From NCBI GenBank assembly GCA_009840385.1, contig VXNX01000013.1:62001-126000 (forward strand): a DNA stretch of 64,000 bases, read 5' to 3'. This document shows positions 16,724 to 24,380 of the stretch, piece by piece (within the stretch, counting starts at the first letter, position 1; each line of letters opens with the position of its first letter). The notes beneath the pieces were generated by a model. That model was not told the origin of the DNA. It searched no databases and saw only the letters and a program-made list of their open reading frames with translations. This stretch comes from Candidatus Dadabacteria bacterium (GTDB lineage: Bacteria > Desulfobacterota_D > UBA1144 > Nemesobacterales > Nemesobacteraceae). The translations under genes were made by a program, and so were the position numbers.

Positions 16724-18742
16724 ATGAATGACCCTATTGAGAGCCAGCCGCTGAGCTTGCTCGACGAGTTCATATTGATGCTTCTCGACGAGGAGAGCGG
16801 CTACTTTTACCAAATAGCCGCCCACAAAATGAACTGCGCTATTATCGGCGCGGCACTTGCGGAACTCTCTCTGCTTTCTCGTATCGACACAGACGTCGAT
16901 TCTCTTCTCCTTCTGGATCAAACAGAAACGGGTAACCCCGGCTTGGACCTAATTCTTAAGGAAATCGTCAATGAGCCAGTTCAGCACAACGCCCAATACT
17001 GGATTGAAAAGCTCTTCAGCCATGCGGAAACAATCACTGATTTTACATTAGAGAACTTGGTTAATCTGGGAATTCTGGAACATCACCAGGGTGATTTCTG
17101 GACAGTGGCAGCTGGCAAACTATACGCGGATGCAAACGGCGACGATGAAGATGCAAGTCTAAGTCAGTTCATCAAAACCAGAATCGGCAAAGACATCTTT
17201 TCAGACGACATTCCACATCCGCGAGATATTATCATCATTTGCCTGATCGAGACATGCGGTATCTTTCCCCTCATGTTTAAGCTTGACAAAAAGGCGGAAG
17301 AACGGATCGAGCTTATCTGCAGGATGGACCTCATCGGCCGTTCAATGGCGGACGCGGTCGCACAGAACATCAATAATCCGCTGCTTACAACTTCCCATCA
17401 TGGCAAAAAAATCCCGCGCGCCTCACTTCATCGGGTACTGCTCAACCCACATACTCGTAGTGGAAACCTTCCAGCACTTTTTGCAGATTTGACAAAGCAG
17501 CACGGCCCAGTCTTTGAGCTCACACTTCCTTTCTCAAAGCCAAATATTTTTATTTCCGGACCGGAAGTAAACCACTGGGTACGTCGACACGGACGGAAGT
17601 ACCTGACATCCAAGAACCTTTTTGGCGAATTTGAGAAAGTGTATGGGGCGGTAGGCATATTACCTGCCCTGGATGGCGCAGACCATTTCCGGTATCGGAA
17701 AACCATGACTCCAGCCTACTCCCGCGGGAGACTGGAAGATCAGCTGGATGTGGTCTTCAGTAGGGCTCGCGAATTCATGGCAAATTGGAAAGTGGGCGAA
17801 AGCTATCCTGCAAGGGACCTGTGCCGAAAAATGATTAACGCTCAGACATCACCTTTAATGATGAACATTGATACGCAGGATATCATGGATGATATAATTG
17901 CCTACAAGGAGCGGGCGCTCAGCACCCATCTCTTAAACATTCTGCCAAAATTCATGTTGGAAACACCGGGAATGAAACGCAGGGCCAAGGCAATAGGCAC
18001 TTTGATGGAGCGGGTGCAAAGTGTCCATACAGCAGCACAACGGGCCGGTTGTCCGCGAAACTTTGTGGATGATCTGCTAAGCCTCAATGCGAACTACCCG
18101 CTATTGATGCCCGAGTCGAATCTGAGTTTCGCTCTATCGGCAGTGGTGCTTGCCAGCATGTACTTGGGTGACGGCTTTAACTTCGCCCTTTATGCCATGG
18201 CGTCACATCCTGAGCTTTACGAAAGAATTCGAAGTGAGGCCGACGCACTGTTTTCAAATGGTGATCCAACTGGCAAAGACTTCTCTCCTGCCAATCTGGA
18301 AGTCACCGATCGCTTCATCAATGAATGCCTTCGGGTGTACCCGATTGTTCCAATGTCCATGCGTGGCGTCGTGAATACGTTCACGATCGAGGGCTACGAA
18401 ATACCGCAGGGGGCCAGAGTAAACATTGCACAAACCGCCCCGCACTATATGGAAGATTGCTTCCCGGATCCCTTTTCATTTGATATCGACCGCTACCTGC
18501 CGCCCCGCAATGAGCATAGAAACCCCGGATACGCCCCATACGGACTGGGCCCGCACACGTGCCTCGGCGCCCGATGGATGACTCTGCATATGGCTGTCAA
18601 CCTGCTGATCATAGCGCATTACTTTACCCTTCGCGTACACCCCGAAAACTATAAACTTGGGATCACCGCGTTTCCATCAATGAAGCCGGACAAAAAGCTT
18701 AAATTTCATATCGCCGAGCAGAAGCACGAACTACCCATCTGA
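16724..18742 (+). CDS. GPP34 (GOLPH3-like) domain fused to a cytochrome P450
   Basis: A 672-residue two-domain protein. Residues 1 to about 215 match the GPP34/GOLPH3 fold: LSLLDEFILMLLDEESGYF, ALAELSLLSRID, a NLVNLGILE segment and a long C-terminal helix. GPP34 in eukaryotes binds phosphatidylinositol-4-phosphate at Golgi membranes. From about 225 on it is a P450, with the ExxR motif ECLR (534-537) and the heme-thiolate loop YGLGPHTCLGAR (ligand C613). The I-helix reads SMYLGDGFNF where most P450s have AGx(D/E)T, so the acid/alcohol pair is not recognisable. There is no N-terminal TM anchor, so the GPP34 part may serve as the membrane-docking module. It lies among sterol-enzyme homologues, hence a sterol or related lipid substrate is likely. 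I do not recognise a CYP family. Confidence 0.87.
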   Translation: MNDPIESQPLSLLDEFILMLLDEESGYFYQIAAHKMNCAIIGAALAELSLLSRIDTDVDSLLLLDQTETGNPGLDLILKEIVNEPVQHNAQYWIEKLFSHAETITDFTLENLVNLGILEHHQGDFWTVAAGKLYADANGDDEDASLSQFIKTRIGKDIFSDDIPHPRDIIIICLIETCGIFPLMFKLDKKAEERIELICRMDLIGRSMADAVAQNINNPLLTTSHHGKKIPRASLHRVLLNPHTRSGNLPALFADLTKQHGPVFELTLPFSKPNIFISGPEVNHWVRRHGRKYLTSKNLFGEFEKVYGAVGILPALDGADHFRYRKTMTPAYSRGRLEDQLDVVFSRAREFMANWKVGESYPARDLCRKMINAQTSPLMMNIDTQDIMDDIIAYKERALSTHLLNILPKFMLETPGMKRRAKAIGTLMERVQSVHTAAQRAGCPRNFVDDLLSLNANYPLLMPESNLSFALSAVVLASMYLGDGFNFALYAMASHPELYERIRSEADALFSNGDPTGKDFSPANLEVTDRFINECLRVYPIVPMSMRGVVNTFTIEGYEIPQGARVNIAQTAPHYMEDCFPDPFSFDIDRYLPPRNEHRNPGYAPYGLGPHTCLGARWMTLHMAVNLLIIAHYFTLRVHPENYKLGITAFPSMKPDKKLKFHIAEQKHELPI

Positions 18743-18828
18743 TGTGCCATAATCCCTGAATACGTTGACGCAGCAGGGGTCGAATTTCAGCTTTCTAGGG
18801 CTTCCTCCTAATGTCTGTTCACCCTTGT

Positions 18829-18857
18829 TTTACACCCGGCTGACCGGGTGCTATAAT
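18829..18857 (+). promoter_or_regulatory. Sigma-70-like promoter for the COG2907 flavoprotein
   Basis: TTTACA (-35), 17-base spacer and a perfect TATAAT (-10) end 22 nt before the start codon at 18879 and 61 nt before the alternative start at 18918. Confidence 0.6.
18833..18850. promoter_or_regulatory. Operator-like palindrome in the flavoprotein promoter spacer
   Basis: Perfect 7-bp inverted repeat CACCCGG / CCGGGTG around CTGA. It lies between -35 and -10, the same geometry as the palindrome in the P450 promoter but a different sequence. It could also be read as a weak terminator for the P450 gene, but no T-run follows. Confidence 0.45.
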
Positions 18858-18878
18858 GGGCAAGCACATTAAGAGGCC

Positions 18879-20273
18879 ATGGTATCGGCTATGAATGAAA
18901 CGGAGGACACTGGAAAAATGAGAAAGGTTGCTATCATCGGTGGTGGAGTATCCGGGCTGGGGGTGGCTTGGGCTCTGCACCGACACCCCGATCTGTTCGA
19001 ATTTCGAATCTTTGAAGCCCAGCCTCAGCTTGGCGGCAATGCCGTAACAGCTGACATGCCTCAAGAAGATGGGACCTCGATTCCGTTCGATATTTCCGTC
19101 ACCGCGTGCATTCCATCGGTATACCACAATATACTGCTGTTCATGGAGCAACACGGTATTGATCTGTTAGACACCAAATTCAACTACAGCGTTAAGTACC
19201 GTGGCGAAATCTATGCACACGATTTCGACTCAGACATCAGGAGCCAGCTGCAACCGGAAATTGCCAAGTTCCAGAAACTCCTGGGACGTCTCAAATGGTT
19301 CGGCCAACTTAACCACTCCAGATCCCGATTGCTCAATGCTCTCAATCCGTTCAACTACATCAGCATGGGTGCGGTTCTCAACTGGGGCAGGTTCTCCGGA
19401 GACTTCAGGTACAAGGTTCTGAAACCGATGTTCGTCAATTTTCTGATGGCAACAAACGTGTTCGACATGCCCGCGTCCCTGTTTGCCCGGTATCTTGAGT
19501 TCTTTGATATAGAAACCGCAACACCAATGCAAACATGGGAGATGGGTACGCGGCGTATATACAAGGAAATGTCAGCCGGATTTCGGGACAAGATATACCT
19601 AAACAGGCCCGTGAAGAAAGTGTATCGGCGCGCATCCGGTGTGGTCATTGAAGATGAAAAGGGAACCACGGAGACATTTGACGATGTGGTCTTTGCGTGC
19701 AACGCGAACCAGACATTGATGATTCTGGACAATCCGACCTTACTGGAAAGCTTTCTTCTTTCTTCGATTCGTTACGAGAGCGAATTGCACAACCATACGA
19801 TTGTCCATTCAGATGCCTCGGTTCTCCCGGACAACGCTGTCAAGCCCCTCGAAACCCGAAGCAACCACATTGAACAGTATGGTGTGAGACCCGACAACTA
19901 TGAAATCACCTACATCATGCACAACCAACAGCCCTGGGCAAAGAAATCGGACAAGCCATGCCTGGTGACCTACAACCCGATCAGTCGTATCAACGAAGAA
20001 AAAATCGTAAAAAAATGGTGGTTTCAGCATATCGTGCACGATGTGTTTCACATAGCTTTTCTGGTTAATCTGTTTGGTTTCGTTCAAGGCAGGAAAAGAA
20101 CTTGGCACTGCGGTGCCCATACTCTGATCAACAGTCAAGAGACATGTTTTGTTTCCGGCCTCGTCACGGCAAGACAACTTGGAGCAGACTATCCGTTTCA
20201 GGATTCCGAAGCGAGGAAGTGGTTTAACTTCTACGGACGTATGATGTACGGCTGGCGCTTCAGAAAGGCGTAA
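18879..20273 (+). CDS. FAD/NAD(P)-dependent oxidoreductase, COG2907 type
   Basis: A 464-residue flavoprotein of the amine-oxidase-like COG2907 group. It opens with the FAD dinucleotide motif IIGGGVSGLGVAWAL, then GGNAVTAD and FDISVTACIPSVYHN. Further on come a FACNANQTLMIL segment and a C-terminal CGAHTLINSQETCFVSGLVTAR that closes the flavin site. In other bacteria such proteins sit beside cyclopropane-fatty-acid-synthase-type methyltransferases and DUF1365; the reaction is undefined. Here the company is sterol methyltransferase and P450. An internal ATG at 18918, after a GGAGG, could be the real start, giving MRKVAIIGGG at the N-terminus. Confidence 0.78.
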   Translation: MVSAMNETEDTGKMRKVAIIGGGVSGLGVAWALHRHPDLFEFRIFEAQPQLGGNAVTADMPQEDGTSIPFDISVTACIPSVYHNILLFMEQHGIDLLDTKFNYSVKYRGEIYAHDFDSDIRSQLQPEIAKFQKLLGRLKWFGQLNHSRSRLLNALNPFNYISMGAVLNWGRFSGDFRYKVLKPMFVNFLMATNVFDMPASLFARYLEFFDIETATPMQTWEMGTRRIYKEMSAGFRDKIYLNRPVKKVYRRASGVVIEDEKGTTETFDDVVFACNANQTLMILDNPTLLESFLLSSIRYESELHNHTIVHSDASVLPDNAVKPLETRSNHIEQYGVRPDNYEITYIMHNQQPWAKKSDKPCLVTYNPISRINEEKIVKKWWFQHIVHDVFHIAFLVNLFGFVQGRKRTWHCGAHTLINSQETCFVSGLVTARQLGADYPFQDSEARKWFNFYGRMMYGWRFRKA

Positions 20274-20284
20274 GACAGCCCCGG

Positions 20285-20305
20285 CATCTCCGGTTCCGGG
20301 AGATG
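20285..20305. terminator. Stem-loop between convergent genes
   Basis: CATCTCC and GGAGATG form a 7-bp stem with a 7-base loop between the ends of the flavoprotein and TPR genes. There is no U-tract, so intrinsic termination is uncertain. Confidence 0.4.
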
Positions 20306-20315
20306 TTGCAAGCCG

Positions 20316-21110
20316 TCAGTAGTCGTCATCGTCATCGTCATCGGATTCATTGAGGCTATTTAGGGCCTCGATCGCTTCGGTGTGCAGTATCCGTTCGTAA
20401 GCGTCCTTGGCCGGCAACTTGATGGCACGCATCAGCAGATCCCGTGCCTTCCCCCGGTATTGGTAATCATCCAGCGCCAGCAATCCGAGTGCGTATTGCA
20501 GAGACACGGCTTTTGCATTGGGAGCCAGGGCAAGAGCCTTTTCAAAAGAGGCAATTGCATCCTTTTTCCGCGCACCGTAGACGGTGCGGGCCATGAACGA
20601 ACCCATCGCGCCGACCAATTCCGAATGCCACCTCCCCAGGCTGAGATGTGCTGCTACCAATTTGGGATTAATTCGAAGCGCGTTTTCCGTGGATTCGCGT
20701 ATTTTTTCCGCCTCTCCCGCCGCTTCGAACACCCCGACAGTCTCCGCGCGCCGTCCGATAGTACGCGCCAGCTGCAGATGGGCATCCGCATTGCCGGGAT
20801 TGGAGGTAACCGCCTTTCTCGCCAGCGTTACGGCCTGCTCAAGCAACTCTTTCTTCTCGCCTTTTTTGGCAATGTAGTTGGCGTGAACCGACAGCGACTT
20901 TGCGGAAAGCGCGAACCCCTGCGAAGTCCCGAGCCTTTCACCGATCCGGGCCGCCTCGGCGAATCGCCCCTGTGCATAGGCCGCCTTTGCCTCGTCAATG
21001 CTTTGTGCGTGTGCAACACCGATCAGAGACAGGACGCATACAAAAGCCAGACAGCAGGAAAAAAACAGGCAGACCGCATTAACTGGATAGTATTTACTCC
21101 GACTGTTCAT
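20316..21110 (-). CDS. Secreted TPR-repeat protein with acidic C-terminus
   Basis: A 264-residue protein beginning at ATG 21110 with a signal peptide (residues 1 to about 35, ending VAHAQ). Helical TPR-like repeats follow: AKAAYAQGRFAEAARIGERL, AVTLARKAVTSNPGNADAHL, ALRINPKLVAAHLSLGRWH and ASFEKALALAPNAKAVSLQY. The C-terminus is ESDDDDDDDY, encoded by an imperfect GAC/GAT run. It is probably periplasmic. No catalytic residues are seen, so a scaffold or binding role is likely. A TPR protein (BstC) is one of three components of the sterol transport set described in Methylococcus; similarity here is by architecture and context only. The upstream region carries the island element. Confidence 0.75.
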   Translation of the reverse strand: MNSRSKYYPVNAVCLFFSCCLAFVCVLSLIGVAHAQSIDEAKAAYAQGRFAEAARIGERLGTSQGFALSAKSLSVHANYIAKKGEKKELLEQAVTLARKAVTSNPGNADAHLQLARTIGRRAETVGVFEAAGEAEKIRESTENALRINPKLVAAHLSLGRWHSELVGAMGSFMARTVYGARKKDAIASFEKALALAPNAKAVSLQYALGLLALDDYQYRGKARDLLMRAIKLPAKDAYERILHTEAIEALNSLNESDDDDDDDY

Positions 21111-21533
21111 TAACGGTTCCAAAGTAATTGGTGTCTGCCAGAAAACCGAACGTTTACGCAACAGTTCGGACACGCTATGTAGCGTACCAACCACAAGAGT
21201 TATATTCAAATCTGGCATGCGGAAGTTCTGAAAAGAAGCGACGTATGCGGTTCATTTAAATTCACCGAACAAACAACAGCAGGATACGCCACTATGGGCT
21301 GAGAATATAAGGATTCTGAACTGGAACAGCTTGATTACGAAAATGCCTTTGCTTAAGTTCTTGCCTAATGCTTTTGCCATAAAATAACTGTGTTTTCGGT
21401 GGGTCTGCTAGTGTCGGACACAGATATTTTGCCGAGCCGAGTATATGATTCCCTATACATAACTTCGCGTAATCAGGTATATAATTACCGATTTAGCAAT
21501 TAAATAGGCCCTAAATGGCAAGGTAGGTTCTAA
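21111..21533. other. Divergent intergenic region, TPR gene / response regulator
   Basis: It contains the island element (21200-21240) and an AT-rich stretch with a TATAAT at 21480-21485 inside GGTATATAATTACC. I cannot pair that TATAAT with a convincing -35. No gene is seen. Confidence 0.5.
21200..21240 (-). repeat. Island upstream element, copy 3
   Basis: Minus-strand order CGCTTCTTTTCAGAAC, TTC, then CCAGATTTGAATATAA. It matches the block at 13966-14006 and lies 90 nt upstream of the TPR gene start in the same orientation. A weak promoter (TTGAAT, 17 bases, TACGCT) can be drawn through it. Confidence 0.5.
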
Positions 21534-22691
21534 ATGGACGACAGCAGAATCCGAATTTTGGTTGTCGATGATGAGATAGATTTAGAACAGCTTATGTTGC
21601 AGAGAATGCGGCGTGAAGTTCGTCGCGGTCGTTACGAATTCGAATTTGCACACAACGGTGTGGAAGCACTCGAACTTCTACGCAAAGACGACGGATTCGA
21701 CATTGTACTGTCTGACATCAATATGCCCGTTATGGACGGGTTGACATTATTGGCACAGATACCCGACGTAGACCCTGATATTCGTGCCGTAATGGTCTCG
21801 GCATACGGCGACATGGAAAACATACGGACTGCCATGAACCGTGGGGCATTCGACTTCGTGACCAAGCCGATAGACTTCACGGACCTGAAGACTACAATTG
21901 AACGCACGATTGAAAACCTTGCTATGTGGCGTAAAGCACTGAGTGCGCGCGACAAACTCGTAGCTCTCCAGAACGAGCTTGATGTGGCACGGACAATGCA
22001 GCAGGACATTCTTCCAAAATCCTTCCCGACTTCTGAAGCATTTGATCTGTACGCGAGCATGGTTCCGGCTCTTTCCGTAGGCGGCGACTTTTTCGATGTT
22101 TATCAATTTAGTGACGGCCGGATCGGCGTTGCAATAGCTGATGTGTCGGGCAAAGGAGTGCCCGCGGCAATGTTCATGATGGCCAGTCGTACACTGTTGA
22201 AGGCTTGTGCGGCAATTTCCACCTCTCCGGCCGCCGTGCTGGAACAGGTAAATACGATGTTGGCGGATGAAAACGATGCCATGACATTCGTAACCCTGTT
22301 ATATGGCATTTACGATCCTGGAACGAAAGAATTCGTTTACGCAAACGGCGGACATAATCCGCCGGTCATCGTCAAACCGAATCTGACAACTGAACTATTG
22401 GAGTCAACGGGCGGAATTGCTCTGGGTGTGATGCAGGATTTCAAATATCAGGAAAATACAATCACCCTTGAACCAGGTTCCATGATTGTATTTTACACTG
22501 ACGGAGTAGTGGAAGCTGAAAAAGAAGATAAGGAATTATTTGAAATGGACAGGTTTTGCGAAATTTTCCAAAGCGGCACTTTCAAGGACGCCGAGGAAGT
22601 TACAAATGAGGTATTCGAGACGGTCAAAGAGTTCGCTGGTGAAAATCCGCAATCTGACGATATAACCTGTCTAGTTCTGCGAACCACATAA
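21534..22691 (+). CDS. Response regulator with PP2C-type (RsbU/SpoIIE) phosphatase output
   Basis: 385 residues. A receiver domain (1 to about 122) has the acidic pair D12/D13, phospho-acceptor D61 in LSDINMPVMDG and conserved K111. A coiled linker (about 125-160) follows, then a SpoIIE-type PP2C phosphatase (about 170-383) with metal-binding Asp in SVGGDFFDV (D185) and IADVSGKG (D203), and DDITCLVLR at the end. In partner-switching systems this output dephosphorylates a STAS antagonist. The likely input is the histidine kinase at 24381. The stop overlaps the next gene's ATG by one base (TAATG), so translation is coupled. Confidence 0.93.
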   Translation: MDDSRIRILVVDDEIDLEQLMLQRMRREVRRGRYEFEFAHNGVEALELLRKDDGFDIVLSDINMPVMDGLTLLAQIPDVDPDIRAVMVSAYGDMENIRTAMNRGAFDFVTKPIDFTDLKTTIERTIENLAMWRKALSARDKLVALQNELDVARTMQQDILPKSFPTSEAFDLYASMVPALSVGGDFFDVYQFSDGRIGVAIADVSGKGVPAAMFMMASRTLLKACAAISTSPAAVLEQVNTMLADENDAMTFVTLLYGIYDPGTKEFVYANGGHNPPVIVKPNLTTELLESTGGIALGVMQDFKYQENTITLEPGSMIVFYTDGVVEAEKEDKELFEMDRFCEIFQSGTFKDAEEVTNEVFETVKEFAGENPQSDDITCLVLRTT

Positions 22692-23125
22692 TGGGCAAAG
22701 AAGGCCAGATACAAGCTTCACGTAAGTTGATCGTTCCCAATCGGATGGAAGAAATCCGAACGATCACAGCGGCGCTGGAGGAATTTTTTGAACAGCAGGG
22801 TCTCCCCCCTGAAGCATTGTTTAACACGCAGCTCTCCTTAGAGGAAATCTTCACTAACGTGGCAAGCTATGCGCATGATGATGATCAGGAACATGAAGTG
22901 GAAATCATACTTTCTAGAGAAGGTGAAACCATAACTGTTGAGATACTGGATGACGGATCCCCCTTTAATCCGCTAGAAGACGCACCGGAGCTTGATGTCG
23001 AAAGTTCGCTTGAAGACCGCGGTATTGGTGGAGCGGGAATAATGCTGGCGAAGCAACTGATGACAGAGTTGCGCTATCGACGCAACAGTGATCGTAATCA
23101 TCTGACTATGATCAAGAAAATTTAG
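22691..23125 (+). CDS. RsbW-like anti-sigma factor / serine kinase
   Basis: 144 residues of GHKL ATPase fold (HATPase_c_2). The N-box is in QLSLEEIFTNVASYAHDDD, G1 is DDGSPFNP, and G2 is DRGIGGAGIMLAKQL, followed by the terminal strand NHLTMIKKI. Such kinases phosphorylate STAS antagonists and sequester a sigma factor or other target. It is translationally coupled to the phosphatase gene upstream. The STAS partner is probably the gene at 26610-26969. No sigma factor is present in the window, so the final target is unknown. Confidence 0.9.
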   Translation: MGKEGQIQASRKLIVPNRMEEIRTITAALEEFFEQQGLPPEALFNTQLSLEEIFTNVASYAHDDDQEHEVEIILSREGETITVEILDDGSPFNPLEDAPELDVESSLEDRGIGGAGIMLAKQLMTELRYRRNSDRNHLTMIKKI

Positions 23126-23135
23126 CAAAGATAAA

Positions 23136-24335
23136 ATGCGGTTATTAAGCAGACTGTCTCTCAAAAAAGTGGTTACCGCCTCAATAGTTGCAATACTGGC
23201 AACCGCAGCATCAGGGGAAGCCCAACAGCAAACACACGCTGTGCCGGGCGTATACAGTGACCGTATTGTCTTTGGGCAGTCAGCTGCCTTCAGCGGCCCG
23301 GCCGGCAAACTTGGTAAAGGCATGCAAACCGGCATTCTTTCCGCGTTTAAAGAGGTTAATGACCGGGGTGGCGTTAACGGACGTCGTCTGGAACTGCAAT
23401 CAATGGATGACGCATACGAACCGGAAGCGGCAATTGTAAATACGCGACGACTGATTGGTGAAAATGTTTTCGCACTCATCGGCGCAGTTGGCACTCCTAC
23501 ATCCAAAGCTGCGGTACCCGTCGCGGAGGAACACGATGTACCTTACATAGCACCTATGACCGGTGCGGAATTCCTGCGTGACAGCGCACGCCGGACAGTG
23601 ATCAATCTTCGGGCTTCGTATTATCAGGAAACCGAGGAGATGGTAGAACGATTGACGACCGATCTCGGAATTAATCGCATTGCCATTCTCCATCAGGATG
23701 ACTCATTCGGTCGTGCCGGTTTGAATGGGGTCCTTCTTGCCCTTGAGCGTCGCAAGCTTTCTGCTATCGGAACGGGGATATTTCCTCGCAATACTGTCGC
23801 GATAAAGACGGCCCTTCTTGATCTGCACGCTACCGGACCGGAAGCTGTGATTATTATTGGTCCCTACAAGCCAACCGCGACATTTATTAAGTGGGCGCGC
23901 CACATCGGTATGAACTCCATTTTTATGACACTTTCTTTCGTAGGCAGTAGTGCCTTGGCAAGCGAACTGGGTGATCAAGGGGCCGGAGTTCTGGTTACCC
24001 AGGTGGTTCCTTTTCCAACCGGAAACACGGTGCCTGCTTCCGCTTCCTATCGTGCTGCGCTCAAGGCGTACGACCCGGCGGCAAAACCCGGATTTCTATC
24101 GTATGAAGGATATTTAGCAGGGCGTTTGGCTATCTATGTGGTAGATAATTGCGGCAACCGGGTTAACCGCGGTTGCATCGACGCGGTGCTGCGGACCGGC
24201 AACAACATTAATTTGGATGGCTTCACCTTGCGATATAGCAAGAATGATAATCAAGGTTCAGACAGCGTGTTTTTGACGATTATTGGTCCTGATGGCCAGT
24301 ATACGCCACTCACGTCTCTAACACGACGATACTGA
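23136..24335 (+). CDS. Periplasmic binding protein (Leu/Ile/Val-binding fold)
   Basis: 399 residues with a signal peptide (about 1-30, ending SGEAQ). It has a type I periplasmic binding fold of the branched-chain amino-acid/amide class: IVFGQSAAFSGPAGKLGKGM, GLNGVLLALE and FLSYEGYLAGRLAIYV. No ABC permease or ATPase gene is nearby. The gene lies between RsbW-like kinase and a histidine kinase with a TorS-like sensor. I infer that it serves as a ligand-binding sensor subunit, as TorT does for TorS, rather than a transporter component. The ligand is unknown; a link to sterol traffic is possible from location only. Confidence 0.85.
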   Translation: MRLLSRLSLKKVVTASIVAILATAASGEAQQQTHAVPGVYSDRIVFGQSAAFSGPAGKLGKGMQTGILSAFKEVNDRGGVNGRRLELQSMDDAYEPEAAIVNTRRLIGENVFALIGAVGTPTSKAAVPVAEEHDVPYIAPMTGAEFLRDSARRTVINLRASYYQETEEMVERLTTDLGINRIAILHQDDSFGRAGLNGVLLALERRKLSAIGTGIFPRNTVAIKTALLDLHATGPEAVIIIGPYKPTATFIKWARHIGMNSIFMTLSFVGSSALASELGDQGAGVLVTQVVPFPTGNTVPASASYRAALKAYDPAAKPGFLSYEGYLAGRLAIYVVDNCGNRVNRGCIDAVLRTGNNINLDGFTLRYSKNDNQGSDSVFLTIIGPDGQYTPLTSLTRRY

Positions 24336-24341
24336 CCGACG

Positions 24342-24357
24342 TTTTGCATAGGCAAAA
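24342..24357 (+). other. Small hairpin between binding-protein and kinase genes
   Basis: TTTTGC / GCAAAA stem of 6 bp around ATAG in the 45-nt gap before the histidine kinase. It could tune expression between the two genes. No U-tract follows. Confidence 0.25.
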
Positions 24358-24380
24358 GACGTTGAATTGAGATAAGCGAA

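Noticed and set aside
16724-18742. Assignment of the P450 as CYP51 (sterol 14-alpha-demethylase)
   Set aside because: The I-helix does not have the CYP51-type motif and the wording around the heme loop is not diagnostic, so only a general P450 call is justified.
21111-21218. N-terminal extension of the TPR gene beginning MPDLNITLV
   Set aside because: It runs through the island element, and the signal peptide begins at the internal Met at 21110, so the shorter start is preferred.
23136-24335. ABC-type amino-acid uptake system
   Set aside because: No permease or ATPase genes are adjacent; a sensor role with the TorS-like kinase fits the context better.
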